From CF-46 sp042408445 (GTDB lineage Bacteria > Chloroflexota > Limnocylindria > Limnocylindrales > CSP1-4): 64,000 bases of DNA. The position numbers and the translations under genes were made by a program. Under the pieces are notes generated by a model. That model saw nothing but the letters and a program-made list of their open reading frames with translations. It was not told the origin of the DNA and did no database searches. Of the stretch, positions 1 through 8,311 are shown piece after piece. The stretch covers positions 1-64,000 of the forward strand of contig JBHORC010000014.1 of the NCBI GenBank assembly GCA_042408445.1, given 5' to 3'. Positions within the stretch are counted from its first letter, which is position 1; every line of letters starts with the position of its first letter.

Positions 1-59
1 CCCGGCGGGCGCGGGCCCCGGCGGGCGCGGCGACGGTCGCGGCGGCGGGCCAGGCGTGA
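1..59 (+). CDS. possible 3' end of a gene cut by the window start
   Basis: One forward frame is open from the window edge to a TGA at 57-59 and encodes an Arg-rich then Ala-rich tail. It stops two bases before the convergent regulator gene ends. Only about 18 codons are visible, so the family cannot be told and it may be chance in GC-rich DNA. Confidence 0.25.
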   Translation, partial: RRARAPAGAATVAAAGQA

Positions 60-61
60 CG

Positions 62-826
62 CTAGCGCGCGACGGTTCGCACAACCCCCGACATCAGCTT
101 CGTCGCGCGGCGAGCGGCCGTCGGTGACAACCGCGACAGCGCCTCGACCAGCCCCAGGACGTCGTCGTCGGGCAGGGACCCGAGGAGGTGGACCAGTCGC
201 AGGATCGTCTCGTCCGAGACCTCGCCGAGGAGCCGCATCCCCCGCTCGAGCTCGCGCGGCGCGAGCTTCGGGATGAGCCCGACGGCCCGGTCGAACAGCC
301 TGACGAAGCCGTTGAATGTCACCAGCCAGTCGCGCAGCGCGGCAAGCTCGACGTCGGCAGGCCGATCGTCCGCGAGTCGCGCCGCCTCGTCGGCCGTCGT
401 CGCGATGACATCGACGATCGGATCGCCCTCGCGAACTTTCCGCTCCGCGATGACCCGCGTGAACCACTGCCAGTGGTCACCGACCGCGACGTAGGCCGTG
501 CCCGCCGGTCCCCGGCGGCCGACCCGCCGCGGCTCGTGGACCCGCTCGACGATCCCCCACGTCTCGGCGTCCGTCAGCGCGAGGCTTGCGGCGCGATGCG
601 ACAACCCGAGCGCCTCCCGGATCTCGCGCTCGGTCAACGCCTCGTTGCGGACCATCAGGTAGGCGTGGACGCGCCCGATCGCCGGCGCGACGCCCCACGA
701 GGCGCTCATCTCGCCCCACGCCTCGGCGAAGCGGAGACGCAGCGCCTCGGCCGGGCTCGACGACCCGCCGGACCCCTCGGAACCGGTGGAAACGTGCGAC
801 TTGACAGTAGCGAGTTCGGCTGCCAT
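62..826 (-). CDS. GbsR/MarR-type transcriptional regulator
   Basis: A 254-residue protein with a winged-helix region at about residues 28-115. The helix-turn-helix reads ALTEREIREALGLSHRAAS and is followed by a wing with VGRRGPAG. The segment RLRFAEAWGEMSASWG before the HTH is typical of the GbsR subgroup of MarR regulators, which often control osmolyte or membrane-transport genes. The C-terminal half is helical and of unknown ligand. The first 25 residues are Ser/Gly-rich and poorly conserved, so the true start could lie further in. It is divergent from the YndJ-like gene with only 34 bp between the start codons, so autoregulation and control of that neighbour are likely (inference). Confidence 0.75.
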   Translation of the reverse strand: MAAELATVKSHVSTGSEGSGGSSSPAEALRLRFAEAWGEMSASWGVAPAIGRVHAYLMVRNEALTEREIREALGLSHRAASLALTDAETWGIVERVHEPRRVGRRGPAGTAYVAVGDHWQWFTRVIAERKVREGDPIVDVIATTADEAARLADDRPADVELAALRDWLVTFNGFVRLFDRAVGLIPKLAPRELERGMRLLGEVSDETILRLVHLLGSLPDDDVLGLVEALSRLSPTAARRATKLMSGVVRTVAR

Positions 827-829
827 AAC
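801..829 (+). promoter_or_regulatory. sigma-70-type promoter of the YndJ-like gene
   Basis: TTGACA at 801-806 and CATAAC at 824-829 are separated by 17 bp. The expected transcription start is near 836, which gives a leader of about 25 nt ending in GGAGG (850-854) and a GTG start at 861. The -10 box overlaps the start codon of the divergent regulator. Confidence 0.6.
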
Positions 830-837
830 TTGCTATG
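824..837. promoter_or_regulatory. imperfect palindrome, candidate GbsR operator
   Basis: The 14 bp CATAACTTGCTATG form an inverted repeat with five of seven base pairs matching (CATA ends perfect). It covers the -10 box of the divergent promoter and the start codon of the regulator gene, the right place for a site controlling both directions. Confidence 0.4.
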
Positions 838-860
838 TCAGAGTAGCACGGAGGCTCCGA

Positions 861-1823
861 GTGGAGGTCGAAGGTACCGAGCGGATGGTCGAGCTGCTGC
901 TCGCGATCGCGCTCGCGACAGCCCTTCCCATCGCGGTCGGCATGGTCGGTCGCGACGTCGGCGCGATCGGCCGCCCCGGAGCCCTTCCCCCGGCAGCGCC
1001 CCTCGTGGCCGGCCTCGCAGTGGCCGTCGGCCTGCTCGTTGAACGGGGTTGGCTCGGCGCAGCACTCGTCGCGCCGTGGGTCGCCGTCGCCGGGGTGATC
1101 GCCGTCGCCACGATGACCCGGTCGGTCCGTCTCGTTCGCGAGGACTCGGCGGCCGCGGCCCTGCCGACGCTCGGGCTCCTCGTCCCGGTCGGATTCCTGA
1201 TCGTCGGCGTAACGTGGCTCGGCTTCGATCGTCTCGGGATTCGGCCGATCGGCTTCCCGACAGTGATCGTCCTGCTGACCGCGGTCCATTTCCACGTCGC
1301 GGGCTTCTTCCTGACGCTCGCGGGCCTCACCGTCCTCCGCGCGCGGACGACCCGGGCGATCCGCGGGCGGACGGGCCGCGCCCTCGTCGCCGCCGTGCTC
1401 GCCGTCGCGGTCGGCGCTCCCCTCACGGCGTTCGCGTTCCTCGGAGTCGCGTTCGTCGGCTGGATCGGCGCGCTGCTCGTCGCCGTCGGCGGGATCGGGA
1501 TCGGGCTCGGCCAGATCCAGACGGCGTTCCGGGAGGCGGCCGGGGCAACTCGGAGCGGCCTTCGGAGCGCCGGTCTCCTCGTCGGCGGGGCCACCCTGCT
1601 GATCACGATGCCGCTCGCGGCCGCCTATGCAACCGGCACGACCTTCGGGATCCCGTTCCTGGACGTCCCGGCGATGGCGGCGATCCACGGCACGCTCAAT
1701 GTCCTCGCGTTTGCGATCCCCACCGCCGTCGGTTGGCGAACGGCAGCGAGTCGCACAACCGGACCGGCGGCGGGGCCTGCGCCCGCGGCAACGCCTCCCC
1801 AGAGCGCTCGGACGGCCGAATGA
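861..1823 (+). CDS. YndJ-like multi-pass membrane protein
   Basis: A 320-residue protein with roughly nine hydrophobic membrane segments and short charged loops. The segment AVHFHVAGFFLTLAGL near the middle and the C-terminal IHGTLNVLAFAIPTAVGW match the YndJ family, known from Bacillus but of unclear substrate. A GTG start at 861 is preferred because GGAGG lies six bases upstream; an ATG at 885 is the alternative. The tail (last 25 residues) is Ala/Pro-rich. The stop overlaps the ATG of the next gene (ATGA), so the two are probably translated together. Confidence 0.7.
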   Translation: MEVEGTERMVELLLAIALATALPIAVGMVGRDVGAIGRPGALPPAAPLVAGLAVAVGLLVERGWLGAALVAPWVAVAGVIAVATMTRSVRLVREDSAAAALPTLGLLVPVGFLIVGVTWLGFDRLGIRPIGFPTVIVLLTAVHFHVAGFFLTLAGLTVLRARTTRAIRGRTGRALVAAVLAVAVGAPLTAFAFLGVAFVGWIGALLVAVGGIGIGLGQIQTAFREAAGATRSGLRSAGLLVGGATLLITMPLAAAYATGTTFGIPFLDVPAMAAIHGTLNVLAFAIPTAVGWRTAASRTTGPAAGPAPAATPPQSARTAE

Positions 1824-2749
1824 AGGTCGCGATCGCGGGCGGCAGCGGGCACATCGGGCGACGCCTTGCCGCCACCCTCACCGCCCGGGGCGACGACGTC
1901 ATCGTCCTGAGCCGGAACCCCGAACGAGCCCGCCGCACGGCGGCCAGCGCCACCGTCGCGGCGTGGTCACCGAACGACATCGAAGGACTCGTTCGAACCC
2001 TTGCCGGCGTCGACGCGGTCGTCAATCTCGCCGGGATCCCCGTGGGTCCATGGCCGTGGACGCCGTGGCGGCGCGCCGCGATCCGGACCAGCCGGATGGA
2101 TCCGACGAATGCGATCGTCGAGGCGATGTCGCGGATGGCGGCGGATCGCCGGCCGCGAATCCTCGTCAGCGCTTCCGGCACCGACCGCTACGAAGGCCAG
2201 GACGCCACACCCGCCACCGAGGCGACACCATCGTCCGACGGGTTCCTCGCCAGGCTCTGCCTCGAGTGGGAGGCGGCGGCGCTTCAAGCAGAAGCGCTCG
2301 ACGTTCGCGTGGCCATCGCGCGGATCGGGTTCGTGCTGGCCCCGGATGCGCGAGCCCTCGACCTGTTTGTCCTGCCGTTCCGACTGCACCTCGGTGGCCC
2401 GCTCGGCTCCGGCCGGCAATGGATGAGCTGGGTCCACATCGACGACGTCGTCGCTCTGCTCGTCGAGCTGTTGGACGATGACGGCTATCGCGGACCGGTG
2501 AATGTCGTCTCACCGGAGCCGGTCCGCGAAGCGGAGCTGGCCGCCTCCCTCGGCGCGGCCCTCGGCCGCCGCTCCTGGTTGCGTGTTCCGGCGGTCGCGA
2601 TCCGGTTCGCGATGGGCGAGGCGTCGATCCTCGCCCTCGGCTCGCGGCGGATCGTGCCGGCTCGGGCGCTCGAACGCGGCCACGCCTTCCGGTGGACCAA
2701 CCTCCGGGCCGCCCTCGCGGACGTCCTCGGCCACTCCGTCAGGGCGTGA
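1820..2749 (+). CDS. TIGR01777-family NAD(P)-dependent epimerase (YfcH-like)
   Basis: A 309-residue extended short-chain dehydrogenase-type protein. The Rossmann loop IAGGSGHIGRRL is at residues 4-15, followed by VNLAGIPV near residue 71, the SASGTDRY segment and WVHIDD. The C-terminal DUF1731-like region includes PAVAIRFAMGE and the conserved end FRWTNLRAALADVLG. Members such as E. coli YfcH act on unknown sugars or cofactors. It is translationally coupled to the YndJ-like gene upstream. Its 3' end overlaps the convergent lipoprotein gene by 11 bp. Confidence 0.85.
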   Translation: MKVAIAGGSGHIGRRLAATLTARGDDVIVLSRNPERARRTAASATVAAWSPNDIEGLVRTLAGVDAVVNLAGIPVGPWPWTPWRRAAIRTSRMDPTNAIVEAMSRMAADRRPRILVSASGTDRYEGQDATPATEATPSSDGFLARLCLEWEAAALQAEALDVRVAIARIGFVLAPDARALDLFVLPFRLHLGGPLGSGRQWMSWVHIDDVVALLVELLDDDGYRGPVNVVSPEPVREAELAASLGAALGRRSWLRVPAVAIRFAMGEASILALGSRRIVPARALERGHAFRWTNLRAALADVLGHSVRA

Positions 2750-3308
2750 CGCCGGCGAGCACCGTGCCGACCGCCTGGAAGAGCGGGTGTTTCGGGTCGA
2801 TCGCGACCTTGCACGAATCGATGACCTGGTCGCCGCGCGAGACATGGAACGTGTAGATCGTCTGCTGGCCGTCGAACGCCGTCGGGCACGTCCCGGTGAA
2901 CGGGCGGCTCCGGATCAGCTGGTAGTTCGCCCGCTCGACCTCGATCTGGAGCGCGTCGACGAGCTCGACGGGGACCGTTGCGAGCACCTCGTCCTTCGGG
3001 ATCACCTCGTGGATGTGACCGTCCGCCTCGATGTTCAGGAGATGGGTGCAGAGCCCGGACGCGCATTCGCCGCCGCGCGTCTCCACGGAGACGATCGCGT
3101 TCGCCGGTTGGCTCGGCGCCGGCGTGGCCGGGGTGATCGAACCGGCTCCGGACCCGCCTGGCCCGCTCGGCCCGTTCGACGCAGGCGCGACCGTGGACCC
3201 GGGGGAGGACGGGAAGACGGCCACCGGCGCCTTCGATTCGCACGCTGCGAGCAGCGCGACGGCAAGCACGAGGACAGCAACGAGCGGCGGGGCTGGCAGG
3301 CGACGCAT
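2739..3308 (-). CDS. secreted lipoprotein of unknown function
   Basis: A 189-residue protein with a signal peptide and lipobox LLAAC, placing the lipid-modified Cys at residue 23. A Pro/Ser/Gly-rich linker follows to about residue 68. The globular part contains GGECASGLCTHLLNIEADG and ends in HPLFQAVGTVLAGV. Four cysteines after the lipobox (two in GGECASGLC, then TGTCPT and DSCKVA) suggest disulphides outside the membrane. I do not recognise a named family. It is divergent from the carboxylase gene with 51 bp between starts. Confidence 0.75.
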   Translation of the reverse strand: MRRLPAPPLVAVLVLAVALLAACESKAPVAVFPSSPGSTVAPASNGPSGPGGSGAGSITPATPAPSQPANAIVSVETRGGECASGLCTHLLNIEADGHIHEVIPKDEVLATVPVELVDALQIEVERANYQLIRSRPFTGTCPTAFDGQQTIYTFHVSRGDQVIDSCKVAIDPKHPLFQAVGTVLAGVTP

Positions 3309-3324
3309 GCCCGCCCGACGAGTG

Positions 3325-3352
3325 CGGACATCGTCCGGTTCCCGCCTATCCT
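3325..3352 (+). promoter_or_regulatory. leaderless-type promoter of the carboxyltransferase gene
   Basis: CGGACA at 3325-3330 and TATCCT at 3347-3352 are 16 bp apart, and the -10 box ends seven bases before the ATG at 3360, so transcription should start at or next to the start codon. A perfect inverted repeat, CGGAC-ATC-GTCCG (3325-3337), overlies the -35 box and may be an operator. Confidence 0.5.
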
Positions 3353-3359
3353 TTCGGGC

Positions 3360-4976
3360 ATGGCCGTCCTGCGGAGTCGACTCGATCCCGAGGCGCCCGA
3401 AACGCGCGCGAACGTCGAGGCGACGACCGGCCTCGTCGACGACCTGCGGCGACGTCAGGCCGGGGTCTCGGGGCGGGGCGCCGGCGGTGACGACCGGTCG
3501 ATCGCCCGGCATCGCGAGCGCGGGAAGCTGCCCGTCCGCGAGCGGATCGACCGTCTGCTGGATCCCGGCTCGCCGTTCCTCGAGCTCAGCCCACTCGCCG
3601 CCAACGGCCTCTACGACGACGAGGCCCCGAGCGCAGGGATCGTCACGGGGATCGGTCGGGTCGAGGGCACGACGGTCGTGATCGTCGCGAACGACGCGAC
3701 CGTCAAGGGCGGCACCTACTACCCGATGACCGTGAAGAAGCATCTCCGCGCGCAGGAGGTCGCCTTCGAGAACCGGTTGCCGTGCATCTACCTCGTGGAC
3801 AGCGGCGGCGCGTTCCTGCCGCTCCAGGCCGAGGTCTTTCCGGATCGCGACCACTTCGGCCGGATCTTCTACAACCAGGCGCGGATGTCGGCGGCCGGCA
3901 TCCCCCAGATCGCCCTCGTCATGGGCAGCTCGACCGCCGGCGGCGCGTACGTCCCCGCGATGAGCGACGAGACGGTGATCGTCAAGGGCACGGGGACGAT
4001 CTTCCTCGGCGGGCCACCGCTCGTGAAGGCGGCCACGGGCGAGGAGGTGAGCGCCGAGGAGCTCGGCGGCGGCGAGGTCCACACGACGATCTCGGGGGTC
4101 GCTGACCATCTGGCGCTCGACGACGAGCACGCGATCGCGCTCGGCCGGTCGATCGTCGCGAACCTCAATCGCCGGGCGCCGGACCTGCCGTGGGAACGCC
4201 GGGCGCCGGAGCCGCCCGCCCTGGACGCCCGCAGCACCGCGACGAGCGCCGGTCTCTATGCGGCGATCTCCGCCGACCCGCGGCGGCCGGTCGAGGTCCG
4301 CGAGATCATCGGCCGGCTCGTCGACGGCAGCCGGTTCCACGACTTCAAGCCCCGCTACGGCGAGACGCTCGTGACGGGCTTTGCCCACATCGACGGTTGG
4401 CCGGTCGGGATCGTCGCCAACGACGGGATCCTCTTCAGCGCGTCCGCGCTGAAGGGCGCCCACTTCATCGAGCTGTGCGCCCAGCGGCGGATCCCGCTCG
4501 TGTTCCTCCAGAACATCACCGGCTTCATGGTCGGTCGGGAATACGAGGCCGGCGGGATCGCCAAGGATGGCGCGAAGATGGTGACCGCGGTCGCCTGCGC
4601 CGAGGTGCCGAAGTTCACGGTGATCATCGGCGGCAGCTTCGGTGCCGGGAACTATGCGATGGCGGGTCGGGCGTACCAGCCGCGCCTCCTCTGGACGTGG
4701 CCGAACGCGCGGATCTCCGTGATGGGCGGATCCCAGGCAGCGCGCGTCCTGTCGACCGTCGGCGGGCCATTCCCCGACGATGCGGCCCGCGACGCGTTCG
4801 AGGCGCCGATCCTCGAGACCTACGAGCGGGAGGGATCGCCGTACTTCGCAACGGCGCGGCTGTGGGACGACGGGATCATCGACCCGCTGGACACGCGCCA
4901 GGTCCTCTCGCTTGGCATCGAGGCCGCGACGCATGCGCCGATTCCGGAGACGCGCTTCGGCGTGTTCCGGATGTAG
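3360..4976 (+). CDS. methylcrotonyl-CoA carboxylase, carboxyltransferase (beta) subunit
   Basis: A 538-residue biotin-dependent carboxyltransferase that moves carboxyl from biotin to 3-methylcrotonyl-CoA in leucine breakdown. GGTYYPMTVKKHLRAQEVA near residue 115 and CIYLVDSGGAFLPLQAEVFP near residue 141 are diagnostic of MCC-beta rather than the propionyl-CoA enzyme. The oxyanion-hole glycines lie in MGSSTAGGAYVPAMSDE and, in the C-terminal half, in GGSFGAGNYAMAGRAY. Length is normal. The ATG at 3360 follows a leaderless-type promoter. Later genes supply the partner biotin carboxylase and the next two pathway steps. An acyl-CoA specificity other than methylcrotonyl or geranyl cannot be fully excluded. 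Confidence 0.92.
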   Translation: MAVLRSRLDPEAPETRANVEATTGLVDDLRRRQAGVSGRGAGGDDRSIARHRERGKLPVRERIDRLLDPGSPFLELSPLAANGLYDDEAPSAGIVTGIGRVEGTTVVIVANDATVKGGTYYPMTVKKHLRAQEVAFENRLPCIYLVDSGGAFLPLQAEVFPDRDHFGRIFYNQARMSAAGIPQIALVMGSSTAGGAYVPAMSDETVIVKGTGTIFLGGPPLVKAATGEEVSAEELGGGEVHTTISGVADHLALDDEHAIALGRSIVANLNRRAPDLPWERRAPEPPALDARSTATSAGLYAAISADPRRPVEVREIIGRLVDGSRFHDFKPRYGETLVTGFAHIDGWPVGIVANDGILFSASALKGAHFIELCAQRRIPLVFLQNITGFMVGREYEAGGIAKDGAKMVTAVACAEVPKFTVIIGGSFGAGNYAMAGRAYQPRLLWTWPNARISVMGGSQAARVLSTVGGPFPDDAARDAFEAPILETYEREGSPYFATARLWDDGIIDPLDTRQVLSLGIEAATHAPIPETRFGVFRM

Positions 4977-5027
4977 CGTGGACCGACCCAGCGAGACCTC
5001 GAGCCGCCGCATGAAGGAACGCCGCTG

Positions 5028-6329
5028 ATGCCAGACGTCGCGACCGGCCCGGTCGGTCGCGTGCTCCACGTGAACACGTCACCGGGCGGCGTCCCGAAGC
5101 AGGACGTGGGGGTGGCCCGCGTCGGCCGGCTCGGGCTGGACGGCGATGCCCATCACCACAGCTACGTCCACGGCGGTCCCCAGCGAGCCGTCTGCCTGTT
5201 CGCGATCGAGGCGATCGAACGGGTCCGAGCGGACGGCCATCCGGACGTGCTGCCCGGATCCGTCGGCGAGAACCTGACGACCGAGGGGATCGAGCTCGCC
5301 CTGCTGCCGGTTGGAACCCGGCTCGGCGTCGGGGACGAAGTCGTCCTCGAGATCAGCGGTCCCGCGAACCCATGCGACGTGATCAAGGGCGCGTTCGCGA
5401 GGGGCAAGTCGGGCCGGATCTCGATCCTCCTCCATCCCGAGGACTCGCGGATGTATGCCCGCGTCCTGGCGGAGGGAATGGTCCGTACCGGCGACGTCAT
5501 CCACGTCCTCCCGCCGGTGCGCGGTTCGCGGGCCGAGCTGGCCCGTGAGCTCGAGCTCCTCGACAGCGTCGACCGTGACGCCTGGCTGTCGATGTGGCGC
5601 GCGGCGGAGGCCGCGGGCCTGGACGTCCGGATCCTCGACCACGGCGACCTGGCTGCGGCGGCCTCGCCGGATCTGCCGGGCTCCGTGTTCAACCGCGCGT
5701 TCGGCGTGGGCCAGGTCCCGATCCATCGACCGGAGGTCGAGGCGTTGTTCCGTGCGGCGGACACCGTCGGCTGGCTGGTGCTCGGCGAGGACGACCCGAG
5801 CGTCGGAGGCGGCTCGCTCGAGGATCCGGTGGGCGTCCACACCGGGCGGGTGGAGGACGTCATCGCGGCCGGCGAGGCGACCCGCACCGAGACCGACGGC
5901 CTGGTCATCCGCGCGGTCGATCCCCTGGACGTCGCCGAGGTCGAGCGCTGGGCGGAGCTGTTCGTGGCCGGGAACGCGATCGAGGGACCGGTCGCAGATG
6001 CGTGGCGGACCTTCAACCCGATCCTCGCGGGGACGCGCGGCTACCGGCAGTTCATCGCCGCGCTCGACGGGCGTGACGTGGCCGTCTCGGCGCTGTTCAA
6101 CCGGCGGCGCATCGGCTGGCTGGGCGGCGCCGCCGTGCTCCCCGAGGCCCGCGGCCGCGGGATCCAGCGCGCGCTGATCCTCGATCGTGCCCGGCGGGCG
6201 GCGGCAGCGGGATCGACCAGGATCCTCGCGACCGCGGACGTGGATTCGCCGTCGGCCGCGAACCTCGAGGCGCTCGGCGTGCCGAGGGTCTATACGCGCG
6301 GCCACCTCCGCCTCGACCCGCCACGATGA
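5028..6329 (+). CDS. MOSC domain fused to GNAT acetyltransferase
   Basis: A 433-residue two-domain protein. Residues about 1-165 are a MOSC domain: GDAHHHSYVHGGPQRAVCLF, then GSVGENLTTEG, then ISGPANPCDVIKGAF with the conserved Cys used for sulphur or molybdopterin chemistry. Residues about 280-430 are a GNAT fold with the acetyl-CoA loop EARGRGIQRALI. A linker of about 110 residues joins them. An SD-like GAAGGA precedes the ATG. The stop overlaps the ATG of the hydratase gene (ATGA). Sitting inside the leucine block, its role there is not obvious. Confidence 0.8.
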   Translation: MPDVATGPVGRVLHVNTSPGGVPKQDVGVARVGRLGLDGDAHHHSYVHGGPQRAVCLFAIEAIERVRADGHPDVLPGSVGENLTTEGIELALLPVGTRLGVGDEVVLEISGPANPCDVIKGAFARGKSGRISILLHPEDSRMYARVLAEGMVRTGDVIHVLPPVRGSRAELARELELLDSVDRDAWLSMWRAAEAAGLDVRILDHGDLAAAASPDLPGSVFNRAFGVGQVPIHRPEVEALFRAADTVGWLVLGEDDPSVGGGSLEDPVGVHTGRVEDVIAAGEATRTETDGLVIRAVDPLDVAEVERWAELFVAGNAIEGPVADAWRTFNPILAGTRGYRQFIAALDGRDVAVSALFNRRRIGWLGGAAVLPEARGRGIQRALILDRARRAAAAGSTRILATADVDSPSAANLEALGVPRVYTRGHLRLDPPR

Positions 6330-7135
6330 CCGACCACCTCCGCGTCGACCGCACCGGCGCCCACGGGGAGATCGCCCGCGTGACGCTCGCCCGACCCGAA
6401 CGCCGCAACGCGTTCAACGCCGCGGTCATCGCGGAGCTCCGCCAGACGTTCGCGGCGCTGAGCCGCGAAGGGCCGACCGAGCTGCGAGCCGTCGTCCTCG
6501 CCGGCGACGGCGCGACGTTCTGCGCCGGCGCGGACATCGACTGGATGCGTGCCGCGACGCAGCTCGATGTCGAGGGCAACGAGCAGGACGCGATGGCGAT
6601 GGCCGACATGCTCGAGGCGATCGATTTGTGTCCGGTGCCCGTGATCGCCCGCGTCCAGGGCGCGGCGCTCGGCGGAGGCGTCGGGCTGTGCGCCGTGAGC
6701 GACCATGTCATCGCCGAGGCCGGCGCGAAGTTCGGCTTCACGGAGACGCGGCTCGGGATCCTGCCGGCGGTCATCGCCCCGTTCGTCATCGCGAAGATCG
6801 GCGAGACGCACGCCCGGGCGCTGTTCCCCGGCGGTCGCCGGTTCGATGCCGTTCGCGGCCAGCGGATCGGCCTGGTGCACGAGGTCGTCGAGGGCCTCGA
6901 GGCGCTCGATCGCGCGGTGGAGGCGGCAATCGCGGACATTCTCGCCTCCGGCCCGACGGCCGTCCGCGCTGCCAAGGCGATCGTCCGCGAGGTCCGCGGC
7001 CTCGGTCACGGATCCGCGAAGTGGCACACCGCACGCGTGATCGCCCGGCAGCGCACGAGCGCCGAGGCGCAGGAAGGGTTCGCGGCCTTCGTGGAGCGCC
7101 GGCGGCCGGCGTGGGCGCCGGATGCCGATGACTGA
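6326..7135 (+). CDS. methylglutaconyl-CoA hydratase / enoyl-CoA hydratase family
   Basis: A 269-residue crotonase-fold enzyme. FCAGADIDWMRAA (about residue 70) and GAALGGGVGLCAVSDH (about residue 112) form the oxyanion hole. ETRLGILPAVIAPFVIAKIG carries the catalytic Glu and is the form typical of methylglutaconyl-CoA hydratase. It would add water to 3-methylglutaconyl-CoA, the product of the flanking carboxylase subunits, giving HMG-CoA for the lyase gene downstream. Specificity is inferred from motif form and neighbours. Start and stop overlap neighbouring genes. Confidence 0.85.
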   Translation: MTDHLRVDRTGAHGEIARVTLARPERRNAFNAAVIAELRQTFAALSREGPTELRAVVLAGDGATFCAGADIDWMRAATQLDVEGNEQDAMAMADMLEAIDLCPVPVIARVQGAALGGGVGLCAVSDHVIAEAGAKFGFTETRLGILPAVIAPFVIAKIGETHARALFPGGRRFDAVRGQRIGLVHEVVEGLEALDRAVEAAIADILASGPTAVRAAKAIVREVRGLGHGSAKWHTARVIARQRTSAEAQEGFAAFVERRRPAWAPDADD

Positions 7136-7664
7136 GGTCCGCGCCGGCGTCGACCTCGTCGCGTGTGTCGGTTGCGGCGGCCTCGTGCCCGATCAGGACG
7201 GACCGGTCCACCGCTACATGACGGCCTCGCCGGGGTGCTGGCGCGCGTACACCGAGCTTGCCGCGAACGGCTGGCCCCCGTCGCCGAAGGCCGCCCTCGC
7301 CGTGGACGCCTACGCGGTGACGCATCCGGGGGTCCGCGGCCCACAGTCGACCCCGTCCGTCTGGATCCACCTCATCGCGCTCTGCCTCCTCCTGGAACGC
7401 GGCTGGGCCCTCGACCAGGCGGTGAGGATCCGGCGCGTGGCGGCGGACGCGTTCGACGGGTGGCCCTGGCTCGAACCTCCCGCGTCGATGGGCGAGGCGA
7501 CGGTCAGGGACGTCGATGAGACCATCGAGGCCGAGGGACGCGACTCGACCGCTGCCGTTGCTGCCCTCGAACGGTGGGTCGCCGCCGCCTGGGATGCCTG
7601 GTCCGATGACCATGTGGCCGTCCGGACGCGGGCGGACGACCTCGTCGCTCGCTTCCTTGCCTGA
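7122..7664 (+). CDS. DUF5946 family protein
   Basis: A 180-residue protein with N-terminal CVGCGG, then HRYMTASPGCWRAYTEL and VDAYAVTHPGV, the hallmark string of DUF5946. The Cys pair plus a later Cys and His could bind a metal (inference). Function is unknown; relatives are scattered through Chloroflexota and Actinomycetota. It overlaps the end of the hydratase gene by 14 bp; a second ATG at 7128 is an equally possible start. Confidence 0.7.
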   Translation: MPMTEVRAGVDLVACVGCGGLVPDQDGPVHRYMTASPGCWRAYTELAANGWPPSPKAALAVDAYAVTHPGVRGPQSTPSVWIHLIALCLLLERGWALDQAVRIRRVAADAFDGWPWLEPPASMGEATVRDVDETIEAEGRDSTAAVAALERWVAAAWDAWSDDHVAVRTRADDLVARFLA

Positions 7665-7675
7665 CCGTCAGCCCC

Positions 7676-8248
7676 GTGGACGCGTTCCTTCTCTCGTTCG
7701 GGGTGATCTTCGTCGCCGAGCTGGGCGACAAGAGCCAACTCATGGCCCTCGCGTTCGCGACGCGATTTCCCGCTCTCTCGGTGCTCGTGGCGATCTCGAT
7801 CGCGACGGCGATCGTCCACCTGGGCTCGGTCGCGCTCGGTGCCACCGTCGCGCTGGCGTTGCCGACGAACCTCGTCTCGATCATCGCCGGCCTCGCGTTC
7901 CTCGGATTCGCGGCCTGGACACTCCGCGGCGACGTCCTGGGCGAGGAGGACGAGGCGCGCGCGAACCAGGACTCGACGCGGTCCGTGATCCTCACCGTCG
8001 GCGTCGCGTTCTTCCTTGCGGAGCTCGGCGACAAGACGATGCTCGCGACGGTGACGCTGGCGACCCACGAAAGCGCGTTCGGGACGTGGCTGGGATCGAC
8101 GGCCGGGATGGTGGTCGCGGACGCGATCGCCATCGGCATCGGCAAGGTGCTCGGAACGCGGCTGCCGGAGCGGGCGATCCGGATCTTCGCCGCTGTCGCG
8201 TTTGTCGTGTTCGGCCTGATCCTGATCATCGATGGCCTCCGCAGCTGA
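7676..8248 (+). CDS. GDT1/TMEM165 (UPF0016) family cation transporter
   Basis: A 190-residue membrane protein with two copies of the family motif, ELGDKSQLMALAFA (about residue 14) and ELGDKTMLATVTLA (about residue 116). They lie in the first helices of two homologous three-helix halves separated by an acidic loop (EEDEARANQD). Bacterial members export manganese; yeast and human members move Mn2+ or Ca2+ in exchange for protons. The start is GTG at 7676. It closely follows the DUF5946 gene. Confidence 0.9.
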   Translation: MDAFLLSFGVIFVAELGDKSQLMALAFATRFPALSVLVAISIATAIVHLGSVALGATVALALPTNLVSIIAGLAFLGFAAWTLRGDVLGEEDEARANQDSTRSVILTVGVAFFLAELGDKTMLATVTLATHESAFGTWLGSTAGMVVADAIAIGIGKVLGTRLPERAIRIFAAVAFVVFGLILIIDGLRS

Positions 8249-8276
8249 CCGACGGCCGTCGACGCGGCGCGGTCGG

Positions 8277-8305
8277 TTGCAGCGAATGACGCCGAACGCG
8301 ACAAT
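8277..8305 (+). promoter_or_regulatory. leaderless-type promoter of the HTH-biotin carboxylase gene
   Basis: TTGCAG (8277-8282), a 17-bp spacer and GACAAT (8300-8305) end six bases before the ATG at 8312. No Shine-Dalgarno is present. The gene therefore probably has its own promoter separate from the upstream operon. Confidence 0.5.
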
Positions 8306-8311
8306 CGCGCC

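Noticed and set aside
2739..5069. A 776-codon minus-strand frame covering the carboxyltransferase gene
   Set aside because: Only the part from the ATG at 3308 (signal peptide and lipobox) is credible; the rest is the shadow of the carboxyltransferase, whose motifs are unmistakable.
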